From: Bimuria novae-zelandiae CBS 107.79
Lineage: Eukaryota; Ascomycota; Dothideomycetes; Pleosporales; Didymosphaeriaceae
Direction of reading: 5' to 3'
Length of the DNA: 50,837 nt
Assembly: GCA_010015655.1 (NCBI GenBank)
Contig: ML976719.1
Coordinates: forward strand, 195,206 to 246,042
A program made the translations under genes and the position numbers. Positions 30,114 through 41,916 of this stretch are shown piece after piece; the stretch's first letter is position 1; every line of letters begins with the position of its first letter. The notes under the pieces were generated by a model, which was not told the DNA's origin, searched no databases, and was given only the letters and a program-made list of their open reading frames with translations.

Positions 30114-31444
30114 GGTTGCGCGACGAGTTAGAATAGGTGCCGGTAGCTCTGCTGAAGTTGGTGTGGGCAGGCACGCAGTTTTGAAGCCGATCGTGAGGAA
30201 GGAGCAAGTCACTCAACCATGGGAAGGAGTCAAAGCAACTCGAACGCTCTCCAGTGGATCCAATGCGTCTGGCCTGGCGATGTACCCACGTGCCATGACT
30301 TTTTTCGCACATTTGGCCACTGCGCGTTTCGGATATGACGCAAGGGCACGTCCCTGCGGAAGTTCTCCACGAAAAGATATTGAGATGTGTCATGGCAACC
30401 CTAGTATGGCTACCCATTACTAAATAAAGAAATAAAGGAGGATGAGTCCTTTCTAGCTCCCGTCGCGATCCCCAGAACCCCTTTCTCAACAAACGGACAT
30501 GCATATCCACGCGCGGTGTTATTGGTGTCGTGTGCAGAAAATTGGGGAGACGTCGGCGTCACATGAGGTCGCAAGACTGCAGGGGGACGCGCAATGCAAT
30601 TGAATATGTGGTATTGGATTGAACAAGGCTCAGCAGTGGACATTAAAGAAGGTCCCCAGGCAGATATCCAGCGAAAAAAAAAATTGACCTTGCTTTCATG
30701 AACAGCCCCGGATAAAGTTTCCTTTTATGGGCTGACGGCTCGCTTCCCGCGATGCTGCTAAGCGCCGATTCGCTACATTCATTCAAGTTTAGCGTGCCAT
30801 CGCCCTGGAGCCCTTGGGCGCTTGCTAACGTCTTCCGTATTCAACACACAACTTGCGGTGCTTTCGCCAAATACGTGTGCAGAAGCTAAAGTGATCAGTA
30901 ATAGCTGATTATATGTTCACGTTGTCTTAACTGCTCTCGACCCTCTCCTGCATGTCCGAGGCTTCCGATCGACCAGCAACACCCATGTTCACGTACATTG
31001 AAAATATCAAACCCGCTCGTCTACACACTTCCATGTTGTATCTTTGCTCCCATATGAACATCGTCGGCCCCAAAATCGTCCTCCGCCTACTGTATTTGCA
31101 GTTTCGCTTGCCACTCATCCGTCATAATCTTCGGTGTGAAATCCCTCCTCAGCATCTGCTCCATACGGAGCTACGCACGATTATGTCTCTAAACCGGGGC
31201 GACAAGCCCTAAAGGCAAACGAGTATTTAATTCAAGTACGCGTACTGGCCTTGGTAAAATCTTCAAGTCAGATCTAGCTGCGTAACAGCTTGCCAGAGAC
31301 GATCATCTACATGAAGTCAAAGTCGTGTCTCCCTGTCAGATTGGAGGGTAGTTTTATGAGATGAAGAAGGATGATTGATTGATCGTTCTCCTGCTGTGGG
31401 AGGTAGCATCTATATAACCATAAAGACATCCCTTGCTTTGTTGT
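30114..31444. other. Intergenic, no supported gene
   Basis: Upstream region of the ThrE-like gene and beyond. Open frames such as 30952-31212 overlap opposite-strand frames and show no family. Nothing else is legible. Confidence 0.55.
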
Positions 31445-31509
31445 GGAATGTATCTCATGCAAGGGAGGAATGTATCTCATGCAAGGGAGGAATGTATCTC
31501 ATGCAAGGG
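31445..31509. repeat. 22-bp tandem repeat, three copies
   Basis: GAATGTATCTCATGCAAGGGA plus G repeats three times in near-perfect register, ending 57 bp before the hAT terminus. Confidence 0.9.
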
Positions 31510-34180
31510 TACAGGTGCGCCAGCCACCTTGCAGAATGCAAGGGACCATGTAATCGGACACTCCCTCAGACATGCCAACAATCAAGCCAAACAAGCCGTG
31601 GCCTTCGGCTTGGCTTGAGGCTTGTTTTGGAGTCATGAGGCTTGGCTTATTAGGCCTAACAAGCTTTTTTTTAATAGCTTGGATTGGAGCTTAATAAACG
31701 GCTTAATTGTACTATATAAGTTAGACCGCCCTATATAGCAATTACTTACTGCCTGAATCCTCGCTACACATGCTATATAGCAAGTCTATCTCTATAGTGC
31801 TTATTACTACCTTCTTAAGCTAGTTATTGCTGCCTAAACCCGCTTTCTGCTAACGTTATACACATTATATAGCTACTAATAAATAAGGTCCTATAGAGCG
31901 TTACTAAGGCTTAAGAAGATTACTAAGCTTACTAAACATGCGCTTACACTTATAGCTTAATACTAAAATAGAGAGTACGTTAAGTGCAAGCTTGCTAAGG
32001 GCAGGGTATTAATTACGCAACGTTACCTAGTATTTTATAAGGTTATTTATATACTTAGTACCTTTCTTAGTGCGTGGCTTGCTTCTCCGCTATTACTTAA
32101 ACTTATCTAGCTTAATATTAATATTGCTAGTCGTGTTAGGATTAATAAGGCTCTTAATCGCGTTATCTATATCGTTGGGGAGCACCGCGGGGCGCCGACG
32201 TACAGGCAGTAAGGTGTTATACTCCGCCCAAAGCGCGCGAAACGCGCGGTTATTCTCCTTAAGCTACCCAGGTTTATCGCTCTAGGCGACGTCGCAGTAT
32301 ATTTTATAGTAGGGATAAAAGATTGTAGCAGCGTAGTAGGCTAGAGAGTAGTTAAGCTTAGCGTAGTAAGCGTTAGCTTTCGCCTAGGCTACGCGTAAAT
32401 TAGTAGTAAAGTAGTTTTTAGGCGCTTTATCGTGCGCGTTATAGTTAATAGCCTTATAAGCTTTAACGCGCTACTTATAGTATGTTAGAATATACTTAAA
32501 GACTAAAATAATCTTAGTAATTACGCTAAAATGTCCGCCTTAGCCACGTCCCTCTAGGCGCTTTATTACCGCTTTTAGTAGCCTTAGAGCGTCCATGTAC
32601 TTAGTAATAACTGCCCAGTCATGTACTAAGAGCCCGTCAGATCGTATCCACGGCTACGCCTCTAGCAGCTTATTACCCTAAGTTATAGCGTACGTATCCT
32701 TATTATAGATACGTTTTATGTAATAATTAGTGTACGTAGCGATAGCAGGCTATAGCTTAATAGCGCGCTTAAAGTAAGAGTAGTAGGAGTTTTAGCACGT
32801 AATAATAGGCTTAATAGGCTTAAGTATCTTACGGTCTTTAGCTATCGCGCTAGTAGGTAGGTCGCGGTGTAAAAGACGCTAAAAGTTAGTAAAAAGCGCA
32901 TACTATTATGGCGTTTTAATATAGTTAATAACGTCTAATAGGACGCCTAGCGGGCCGTCGCGCCTCTACTTAGTTATAAACTTACTCTCTTTAGTAAGCT
33001 TACTAGTATTATTATTAAAAGTATTAGCTTCTTTACCCTAGAGTAGAGTCTAGCTAATAAGGTTAAAAGTATAAGGGCTATAGTAGAGGCGGCGATAAGG
33101 CGCGTTAAAACCTATCTTTTACGCTAACTTATAAATAGTAGCGTTGTTATTACTCGCGTTATTAAGTACGGAGTAACTAATATTAAGCGGGTTAATACTA
33201 AACTACTATATTATTTAGCTAATAACCTTTACTATTCTTTTGCCACTATAAGCGCCTGCTAGCAGCGGCAGCGCTATAGGTAAATCCTAAAGCTTACTAC
33301 GCTTACTAATAAAGTAGGTAATAATACTTAGAAACCCGCGCTTGCCGCCTTTTATTATCTAACTATTAAAGCTAAGATAGATCTTGCTTAGCGCCTGGGA
33401 CAGCTCTAAGACTATCTAAGGCTTTAGGTAGTTATAGAGTTATAAAATAAAGCCTAAGACGCTTATGCAAGAGGACTACAACGTAGCCTTAGCTTCTAAG
33501 TTAGTAGTTATAATTAGCTATTAAAATACTAGTAACTTAAACTCTCTTAACAGGTAATTATTCTTAATAAGCTAACTAACGGCAGCAAGCCTAAAGTGCT
33601 AAGTATTAAAGCTACTAAGCTTATTAGCAATATCTTAAGAGACGCTAATCTTATCGCCTATAAGGACTTAGCGTAGGTGGCTTATCTCGCGCTTCTCTAC
33701 TTCTTTTCCCAACGGTAGATAGCCATGACCGCACTTTTTCTAGCTTAGGTGGCGGGCTATTATTAACGTTAATAGCGTTGTTTTATATATACCTACGCCT
33801 CTAGCGTCTATAATCTTATGCTAATAGTAGTATTAATAGATAAAGAAAAGCTAATTTAGCTCCTTAAGTAGCGTAACACAGTACCTATAAAAGTATACTT
33901 AGCTTCTCTTTGCGCGCTGTGTCGCTAACAGCTTTATATATTTTAGTATACGCTTAAAATTAAGCCTATTAAAGTTGTCCTTTAGGTGCGCGTCTAGGCT
34001 CTTGTTACTATCCTTATTAGCACCCTTAGCGGGCTCTCTACAGTACTAGGTTAAAAGTATTGCACCTCGCTTAACGCATCTACCCTACAACACGCTCGCG
34101 CGCGCAACGCTGCACAACTTTAACGCGCTCTACCTCCACTAAATCTCGTCCGATTTTTTTTTAAAAACACTTGCAATTAA

Positions 34181-34314
34181 ATGCGCTCGTCCGAATTAAT
34201 AGAGAGCAATCGACGCCTAATCCTCGATCGTTGTTGGCGCGGCGAGAAACACCAGGAGATCGCCAACTTGTTCGGCGTCAATCGAAGCACCATAACGCGT
34301 ACGCTGCAGCGCTG
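34181..34314 (+). CDS. N-terminus of a Tc1-like transposase, runs into the gap
   Basis: ATG 34181 encodes 44 residues before the gap: basic start, then a helix-turn-helix of the kind found at the N-terminus of Tc1 transposases (CWRGEKHQEIANLFGVNRST). Base composition is normal and there are no stops, in contrast with the hAT frame around it. Whether the gene is whole cannot be judged. Confidence 0.6.
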
Positions 34315-35289
34315 NNNNNNNNNNNNNNNNNNNNNNNNNNNNNNNNNNNNNNNNNNNNNNNNNNNNNNNNNNNNNNNNNNNNNNNNNNNNNNNNNNNNNN
34401 NNNNNNNNNNNNNNNNNNNNNNNNNNNNNNNNNNNNNNNNNNNNNNNNNNNNNNNNNNNNNNNNNNNNNNNNNNNNNNNNNNNNNNNNNNNNNNNNNNNN
34501 NNNNNNNNNNNNNNNNNNNNNNNNNNNNNNNNNNNNNNNNNNNNNNNNNNNNNNNNNNNNNNNNNNNNNNNNNNNNNNNNNNNNNNNNNNNNNNNNNNNN
34601 NNNNNNNNNNNNNNNNNNNNNNNNNNNNNNNNNNNNNNNNNNNNNNNNNNNNNNNNNNNNNNNNNNNNNNNNNNNNNNNNNNNNNNNNNNNNNNNNNNNN
34701 NNNNNNNNNNNNNNNNNNNNNNNNNNNNNNNNNNNNNNNNNNNNNNNNNNNNNNNNNNNNNNNNNNNNNNNNNNNNNNNNNNNNNNNNNNNNNNNNNNNN
34801 NNNNNNNNNNNNNNNNNNNNNNNNNNNNNNNNNNNNNNNNNNNNNNNNNNNNNNNNNNNNNNNNNNNNNNNNNNNNNNNNNNNNNNNNNNNNNNNNNNNN
34901 NNNNNNNNNNNNNNNNNNNNNNNNNNNNNNNNNNNNNNNNNNNNNNNNNNNNNNNNNNNNNNNNNNNNNNNNNNNNNNNNNNNNNNNNNNNNNNNNNNNN
35001 NNNNNNNNNNNNNNNNNNNNNNNNNNNNNNNNNNNNNNNNNNNNNNNNNNNNNNNNNNNNNNNNNNNNNNNNNNNNNNNNNNNNNNNNNNNNNNNNNNNN
35101 NNNNNNNNNNNNNNNNNNNNNNNNNNNNNNNNNNNNNNNNNNNNNNNNNNNNNNNNNNNNNNNNNNNNNNNNNNNNNNNNNNNNNNNNNNNNNNNNNNNN
35201 NNNNNNNNNNNNNNNNNNNNNNNNNNNNNNNNNNNNNNNNNNNNNNNNNNNNNNNNNNNNNNNNNNNNNNNNNNNNNNNNNNNNNNNNN
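34315..35289. other. Assembly gap (975 N)
   Basis: Unknown bases. Open frames that appear to cross this run are artefacts. The gap falls inside a nested Tc1 element, so repeat collapse is the likely cause. Confidence 1.
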
Positions 35290-36030
35290 AAATCGTTAAG
35301 TTATGTATTCTTGAAGATGCGCCAAATATCTCCCAATTCGGCCTAGTTCCCACGGTGGTGCAAGACTTTTGACGACCCACTGTAACGTCTATTATAGCTA
35401 TTATTACAGTGTCGCTGCCCTTAGTAGGCGGGATAATACTATCCTCACTCTGCAACTCGCGGAATCGCGACTTAAAGGTAGCTTGCGGCGATAGGCGCTG
35501 CAATAGCGTTAATTATGTATTATTTAGCTTAATTAGCTAGGTAGACGTGCCTTAGGTAGCTATTTTAGCGCGTTTATATAACTTAGGGATTACAGCGCTA
35601 TTACGCGCGCGTTTTAACTACTTTAGTGGTATAATAAATAGGCTTAGTGTAGCTAAAGAGATAGAGTAATAGCTAAAAATGCATGCCGCTAGAGGTGGCT
35701 AGCTACTTACTAGTACTAGTAAGTAACTTAGCTATTAATAAGCTAACTACTATACTAGTATAACACTAGAAAAGTGTCGCGAGATCGTCTATATAGTAGT
35801 CTTAAAAAAGTTACTAAACTTAGCCTAAAACTACTCTACTACCTACTTTTTATTAAGCCTAATAAGCTAAATAATTAAGCCTTCCCTCCTTAGCTTGGCT
35901 TGTTAGCAAATTACTACACGTTAGCTTGGATTGATAGAACCAAGCCAAGCTCAAGCCAAACAATCAAGCGCTTGTTAGCGGCTTGATTGTTGGCAGGTCT
36001 GGTCTCCCTGTCTAACAACGGCTGAGATCT

Positions 36031-37732
36031 TCATGTGCTCTCCCTATTCTTCCTGTTTGTCAACCTTCGAGCCCAAAACCAATCAAAAATCAACACGTCA
36101 AAGAATGTAAACACCAGGCTTCCTCCGAATACCAGGCTATGGTAGGTCCACGCATCTTCCGGGTTTAGATTAGTCACTTGGCATACAATTGCCCAAGGCA
36201 ACACATATACAAGATTCGAAACCAGCGACTGAAACAGGTACCACTTTGGACGCGTCGCCATCAGCACAGCGGCGAGCTGCGTACTGACAGCATAGAGGAT
36301 GTAGCACCAATCGATCGTCCGCCACATGTGCGACGCGATACGAGCGACTTCTTCGGACCCTGAGAGGTACTGCGCAAATGGACGAGCGCCTAGGAACGAC
36401 ATCAGAAGGCAGAGAGGCACCTCGATGGACACCGCGATGAGGACCGAGTAAATTGCCCAGCGGACAATGGTCCAGATCTGTCGCCAGTTGGCTTGGCGTC
36501 GGGTGGCATTGGGGGGCAATAAATTGCAAAAGTGACCCCAGGAATGACCAATGAAGGTCAGCGTTGTGGCCTCCAGCGCTTGAACGGGTACCATGGTGAG
36601 ACCCCAGCGGATGGTGGAGAAGACGCCCCAGGCTGTGGCGTAGTCGCTGCCCATTGTCACAATACCGTGGGCTAGCCAGAGATATAGCGCATTCCGGATC
36701 GCAGACTCCCAGAAGAATATAAAGCCCGGCTTGAACAATGTCTTGAGAGCTAGGAATGAAGGCTTCAGCGATACGTCTGATGGATCTCTGCGAGCCTCGG
36801 ACTTCGTCCTCCAGCTCGTCGCGTAGATAAAGTACGCAAGACCGGCAAATGCGGAGGCCAGGTTGCACGCAAGCTGGATGGCGGCTTGCATGTTCACGGT
36901 CGGTGTCACCCCGCTGACATGGAACTTGGAAATAATGACCAGGTCGAGAATGATGTTGACGGCAAACTTAGTCGAGCTGATGATGAGGGGGGCATCGGGC
37001 CTGTCGAGCGCTCTCGTAGACGTGTTCACTGCGTACTCGACCGCTGAGCTGAAAGCCGAGAATGCTGCGATCCTGACATACGTTGAGCTCGCAGCGCGTA
37101 CCTCCTTCGGAACAAAGCCTTTTGCGAATGTCGATGCGCCACCAAGAAATGCGATGCTCATGATCAATCCCAAAACGGATTGGAAGAGGATTAGGGTGTG
37201 CGTGAGTTGTAAACGCTCACGGAAACTACGAGAGGCATTATCGCCGATTACGAGGTATGACGCGCGAGGCAGGCCTTCATTGAGAACCTCTGCGACGACT
37301 CCGATATAGGTGTAGGAATCGGTGGTGACGACCATAGACGAATCGAAGTCTGCCACCCATAACTTCGACAGGGTGGAATACAGTGCCGGGAGAATGAAGC
37401 TGCATATGTTGAATAGCAAGGCACCCGTATAGCTACGCCACTCTGTCAGTGTCTAGTTGGTTGAGGTTGGACAGGTTTGTGACCAGCACTCACACATTAC
37501 GATGCGTTGATAACTTCAGATCCAACATAGCTTGCTTCTTCCATGGAATTTTGGATGCCGCATCTTCGCTATCGCAGCCAGCTTCTTGCTCTTCACCATC
37601 ATTCACGATGCGGACTGCGCCGTCGTCTTTCGAAGCCAACATGGTGTACCGGTAGCGATGGTGTGATTGGGATGATCGCGAAGAAGAAGAAGAAGAAGAA
37701 GAAGAAGAAGAAGAAGAAGAAGAAGAAGACAT
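36031..37732 (-). CDS. MATE-like multidrug/toxin-extrusion family transporter
   Basis: Exon 1 37496-37732 and exon 2 36031-37440 around a 55-bp intron (37441-37495) give 548 residues. The N-terminus is a poly-Ser run of about 16 residues from a TCT microsatellite, then a short acidic region. Eleven or twelve hydrophobic segments follow, including [60 protein letters not shown] and [20 protein letters not shown]. These resemble fungal MATE-like exporters, which use ion gradients to expel organic compounds. The intron uses GT|GTGA-type donor and a CAGAG acceptor to stay in frame; an alternative splice one or two bases away is possible. The stop is 29 bp from the hAT terminus, so its 3' UTR may lie in the transposon. 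Confidence 0.78.
37680..37729. repeat. GAA/TTC microsatellite in coding sequence
   Basis: About 17 GAA units on plus (TTC/TCT on the coding strand) encode the poly-Ser N-terminus of the MATE-like protein. Length is likely to vary between strains. Confidence 0.95.
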
Positions 37733-39058
37733 AGGGACTTTATTTATGCGAGTTTCTGTATGCTAGATTTGCTGTGGCAAACGCTCGTTTGTTTTTGTTG
37801 GTGCATCGCTTCGCATATGGAAGGAGCTGTGTTTGCGGGGAACCACACTGAGAGCTTCGGCGCTACGCTGATCCTCTTGATAAAGCATTTTATCATTTCC
37901 AGGTATGTTGTCAAGAGCTCTCGCAATTGACAAAAAAGCCAAATTAAAATTGATTGAGGTCAGTACATTTTATAAGCCCGACAGTATTGGTAGACTGATT
38001 TCACGACATACGCATGGACGCAAAGGATGGGTACGAAAAGCGTAATGCAACACCACCTCGCCAATCAGAAGTAGTAAATGAAGAGGAGGCTTTTTCGACG
38101 AATTCAAAGTTAAGTCGAAGCTGGTGTGCTATGACGGCAGGGTTGCCCTGCAAGATAAGCCTGGACTGTATGAGCTGATCCTACCACAGATAGTTCCCAC
38201 TTTTATCTTCCCATCATACACAGAGAGTAATAGTCTCTGGCTTCTTCGCAAGCACTTCTCAGACATCAGAATGCATTTATTGCCGGAAATATAACCTCTC
38301 AACATATTTCTTTCCGACTCACACTGACCGGGATGTTTCCGTTCTGTGAGGCTGAAAGTCGGCCAAGTGTGCAGTACTAAAATATCAGTGCAATCGGTCA
38401 TTGTATTCTTGGTTTGAAAGCCCAACTTATCAGTCAACTTAATAGTACTATTTGCTTTGGCCCTTGAAGCCGATTTTCCGCTTGACGCGAAACGCCCTAG
38501 CTCTATTGCATCAGGCGTTCACTGCCCTTCGCTTCTCGCCACGCTAGCCCGGGCGTAAATCAAACTCCCACCGCTATAAAAAGTGTTCACTCTGTCAATA
38601 CCTTCGTCTCATCCAACAGAAAGCGTCTCGACAGACATGGCTCAAGTAACTTATTCAGACTGGTCAAAATCCGGGCCCATTGGTTTGGTCTGCACACGCG
38701 TGAGGTGGACGCACACGCGGCCATCAGAAGGACCCGGTCTACCAGTACTTATGAGTCATCCGAAAATCAAAGCGGCTTTTGGTTTCTTTTGATTGCTAAA
38801 CGACTTGTCATTCCCTCTAAAGGCACACTTTCCAAGTCCTTTCCTACCTTTAAGATCGGTACTGACATTTTACCCGCGCTGTAGATCAAAACAGCTGCTC
38901 TCTACTTCAGTCACCTACGTAGGATCAGGGTCGAAAGAGACCCCAAATTCTTTCCGGCTGTTGAGCGCGGCAACGAAGAAGCCCTAGGACTGTAGAATGC
39001 GAAGCTCGGTAGTTGGATTACTACCATATGATAGATCTATGGGTAACACAATCTATTA
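37733..39058. other. Intergenic, no supported gene
   Basis: Short frames at 38129-38437 (minus) and 38583-38987 (plus) have no recognisable motif. The region would contain the promoter of the MATE-like gene. Confidence 0.5.
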
Positions 39059-39061
39059 GGC

Positions 39062-39941
39062 ATCTCAAGACTTCCAGTAGAGCTGATTCTTGATATCACC
39101 GACCGCCTACATTTGGTGGATATTTGGGCTTTGCAGCTGACCTGCCGCCATCTTGCAACTCAAGTGAACCAGATCGTTCAAGACGCAAACAAAGCCGCGA
39201 CGAATGCAGCTGCACAGTACGAGCATTTCCTTTGGAGGTGCAGGGAAGTGCGTTTTGATGAACTCGCCTCTCAAGAGTCTGCACTTAGGAACGTAGACGG
39301 CGATTTCCTGTGCAGCTGGTGTGTCGATCTCCACGCCCCGGATTGCTTCTCGTCCAACGAAGCGCGCAAAGACACACACGAGCGCAAATGCATTGGTGCA
39401 ATGTTGGGGCTCTGCCTCTGCCCCATAGAGCATTCACATGGTCACAGCTTCTTCAGTGTCAGCAAGAGCCAGAAACTGCATATACTCCGACAACAATTTA
39501 CCCTCCGTCAGTTATTCCAAGACATCTTTGCCATCGTTCGAAGTGCTGACATGCCCCAGGAATGTGATCTGCAAGAGAGTCAGCCGCCAATGTTTCAATA
39601 TTCGGCTGCATCCAAATGACGACGGAAGCATCGACTTGCGCTTCACCGTTGAGCTACCCATAACAACGACGTATCCACAGGTCAAACCCTTCGCATACCA
39701 GCCACGCACCAGCCCCTGTGAGCGCATAATCCATCCGCCTAAACTAGCTGAGCTGCCTGAAGACAATTTGGACTCCTCCGTCATCAAAGAAGGTCTCGTA
39801 CTTCTTGACGAGCACATCTGCCCGCACCTCAAGAGCTCCGATCCACGTTGCTACGAAATGATCCGGAACGTTGCTTTGAATAAGAAGCCCACAACGATTC
39901 TAAAAGAGGAAGGAACCTACTGGCCTGTTTCCAATATATGA
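39062..39941 (+). pseudogene. F-box protein gene, probably broken
   Basis: At 39068-39160 the plus strand encodes RLPVELILDITDRLHLVDIW followed by ALQLTCRHLA, an F-box, the Skp1-binding domain of SCF ubiquitin-ligase adaptors. No ATG precedes it in frame; TATTAG at 39054-39059 could be an acceptor of an upstream intron. The frame runs to 39619, but a second frame (LHPNDDGSIDLRFTVELPIT … ICPHLKSSDPRCYEMI) carries on to 39941 as the expected substrate-recognition part, so a one-base frameshift near 39590 or an unrecognised splice separates them. A further coding-like tail with an acidic end (WQIESDTDSE) lies at 40003-40159 after a possible intron. Function is limited to the F-box family assignment. 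Confidence 0.55.
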
Positions 39942-40159
39942 TGTACATGTTCCGTTGATCATTGTGCCACAACCTTTTCTCTGAACACTTCTGCATACAG
40001 CGCCAAACACGACACCAGAGTAACGCCCAAGGTAGACAGAAGCATTAAAAAGCTCCAAAATGTTATGGATCAGCCGTGGCTGGCAATGACGGAACTACTG
40101 AAGGAGAAGGAAATACCGACGAATGAGTGGCAAATCGAGTCGGACACTGACTCTGAGTA

Positions 40160-40730
40160 ACTAGGAAACAAGGTTTGCGCTTCCTTCGGCCATCCTCGAA
40201 AAAGTCCAAGTCTGAACCCGTGCTGTTGGACCAATGCGTTAGTGTGTCATTTTTGCGGATTCTCTCATTTATCTCATTTTGTTCAGAACATGGTGTTAGC
40301 AGAGCATCCCGAAAATCGTCCACTCTTCAGCCGCATGTTGCACATATAAACACTGAGATTAAAAATCTATTGAGAATTGAACTGTTTCAATCGTGATTCA
40401 AAAGGGGAGATGTGTTCGTGGTGGGAGTGAGCACTAAGACATATAGGTCGCCATCGGCATCACTAAGCAACTCTGGCATGCACCATCATCGTCAAAATTA
40501 ATCCATCAACGCCATTGACACCGTAAAGCAAGTCAAAGTCTTGTGAAGACGAGGACCATCATCACCACCCATGCTCCGCAACATCTGCGACTAGTCAGCC
40601 TGGCGCTATTGAATCCAGTTCACAGCACCCTGTTGAATTACGGCGTGTTGTCCTAGAAAAGACAATACCATGACCGAACGTATTATATCCGGGATTATAT
40701 GTATGAGCACTTACCACTTACCACTTACCA
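40160..40730. other. Intergenic, no supported gene
   Basis: No domain or clean frame. A TTACCAC word is repeated three times at about 40711-40733, just after the stop codon of the minus-strand gene that follows. Confidence 0.5.
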
Positions 40731-41916
40731 CTAGATGGAGTGATAGCGGCTCTCGAGCACCTTGGGGTCGAAGAGCTTGCCAATGTTCTTCTCCAAATCA
40801 CTGGCGACGAAGCTCCAGAATCGATCCGTTACTTCCGCGACTGCCTCCATCATCTCCTCGGTCATGTCGGCCTGCTCAAGAATCTTGGCCTGCTCACTCA
40901 GCGTACCGGCGCACTTGTGGCGCAAGTTGTCAGCGAGATCTTGCTCGGCGTGTTCGTCGTCGCGCACGCGCTTGCGGCCTCCACCTGCGCCGAAGGAGTA
41001 GCCGGAAGGGTTATTGACGGCACCGGGGAGCTGGGAAGCCGGATGCGTGGCGGGGTTGCGGAGGTACATGTCTGTACAGGTCGTCAGCATCCATTACTAG
41101 AACAATCTAGAGTGCAAGTTCCCGAATACTATCGACCTCCGCATAGCCTTTCACAGGAAACCATAGGGCATCCAGTCTCCGCCTAAGATGGTGTTGCATG
41201 GTGATGTGCAGTTCCACTTACAGTCTTGAGGGTTGAAGCCAACCTCTCCTTTCGCGGCTGCAATACGGGGAGCATTGCGCACGAAGCGGGAATATACCGC
41301 AGCGGCAGTCCAGGTCTGACGCTCGCCGCGCAACATACGCTCCTTGTTGAGTTCCGTGGCGATCGTATCCCACATCATGCGACCGTCCTGGCGCATCCGC
41401 TTGATAGCATGGTTATCGGGATCCTCTATGACACTGCGGGCACGAACGCGGGCAGTCTTTGGGCCCAAGATCTTGAGAGAGTTGCAGATCCGGTCCTTGA
41501 TGGCGCGGGCGCGCTTCAGACCGTCTAGGGAATCGGTGTGTGGAGAAGAGGCGCGATCGGGCTCGGACTGCGCCTCTGGGGCTGCGTCAGTCATAGCCTC
41601 ATCCATGGAGCTGGTGTTGTCGGCCATGGGTTCGAAGAGAGGAGACTCGCTGCGGCAGATTGGGGATTGACTCAAGGGAGTATCTATATAGAAATTGGTG
41701 AGCGTAAAGCTTCTTGAGTGAGGTCAGGCGTAGACTCTTACCTTCTGCCTCGAAGAGAGAGACGGCTTCGTCGATCAACTCGTCGCCTTCACCTGACGCA
41801 ACGGCCAGGCCCGGTTCGACGTCTTGAGTGACCTCGTTAATATTGTCGACTTGATCACGGGTGCGGACATTCTTTCCGCTGCTGCGCATGAACGGTTTAG
41901 CCTCTCTCGTGGTCAT
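40731..41916 (-). CDS. Unrecognised fungal protein with SANT/Myb-like segment, three exons
   Basis: ATG 41916; introns 41684-41741 (GTAAGA...TATAG) and 41072-41221 (GTAAGT...TACAG) leave 978 nt, or 325 residues, with all phases consistent. The first 100 residues are acidic and Ser-rich. Residues from about 105 contain RARAIKDRICNSLKILGP, then RMRQDGRMMWDTIATELNKE and RQTWTAAAVYSRFVRNAPRI. The spacing of aromatic residues and the helix pattern resemble Myb/SANT-type DNA-binding modules. A Lys/Arg patch (GGGRKRVRDDEH) could be a nuclear signal, and the C-terminus is helical (LSEQAKILEQADMTEEMMEA). I do not recognise a named family. A nuclear regulator is an inference. Confidence 0.6.

Larger units (their letters stand above)
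34041..35382 (+). mobile_element. Tc1/mariner element nested in the hAT element, interior is an assembly gap
   Basis: TA lies at 34039-34040 and 35383-35384. The right terminus reversed reads CAGTGGGTCGTCAAAAGTCT, then TGCACCACC. The left terminus reads CAGTACTAGGTTAAAAGTAT, then TGCACCTCG, the same repeat with RIP-type and other changes. A transposase start codon follows at 34181. The interior from 34315 to 35289 is unsequenced. Confidence 0.78.
31800..35575 (-). pseudogene. hAT-family transposase, RIP-inactivated and split by a Tc1 element
   Basis: Reading the minus strand and skipping 34041-35382 with its TA, one frame continues across the join (…IIDV then REPAKGANKDSN…), which confirms the nesting. 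Legible parts are a BED-type region (VYFYRYCVTLLKEL…, originally with a Cys-x2-Cys, now lost), SFNTQHFRLAAVSWLIKNNY with some stops, the central catalytic region (NNNATIYKLA, FNAPYRRL, WIRSDGLLVHDWAVITKYMD, GRGQGGHFSVITKI) and the C-terminal dimerisation segment (LALNVLSILVLSYKRMFSKL, then RSIGPYLL…). Stops replace Gln/Trp codons. Ends are approximate. Confidence 0.82.
31567..36001 (-). mobile_element. hAT transposon with nested Tc1 insertion
   Basis: The ends CAGACATGCCAACAATCAAG (left) and, reversed, CAGACCTGCCAACAATCAAG (right) are inverted repeats. Outside them lie CACTCCCT (31559-31566) and GTCTCCCT (36002-36009), an 8-bp duplication with two mismatches, the hAT target size. Subterminal regions are packed with short AAGCC/GGCTTG words. 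Total 4,435 bp; removing the 1,342-bp Tc1 insertion leaves about 3.1 kb. The interior is RIP-like AT-rich. The right end lies 29 bp from the stop codon of the MATE-like gene. Confidence 0.85.

Noticed and set aside
34171..35503. Long open frames across the run of N on both strands
   Set aside because: They exist only because unknown bases contain no stops. Only 34181-34314 and the hAT frame next to the gap are real sequence.
36170..36868. 232-residue minus frame inside the MATE-like gene
   Set aside because: A shifted reading frame of the transporter. The chosen frame has the membrane segments.
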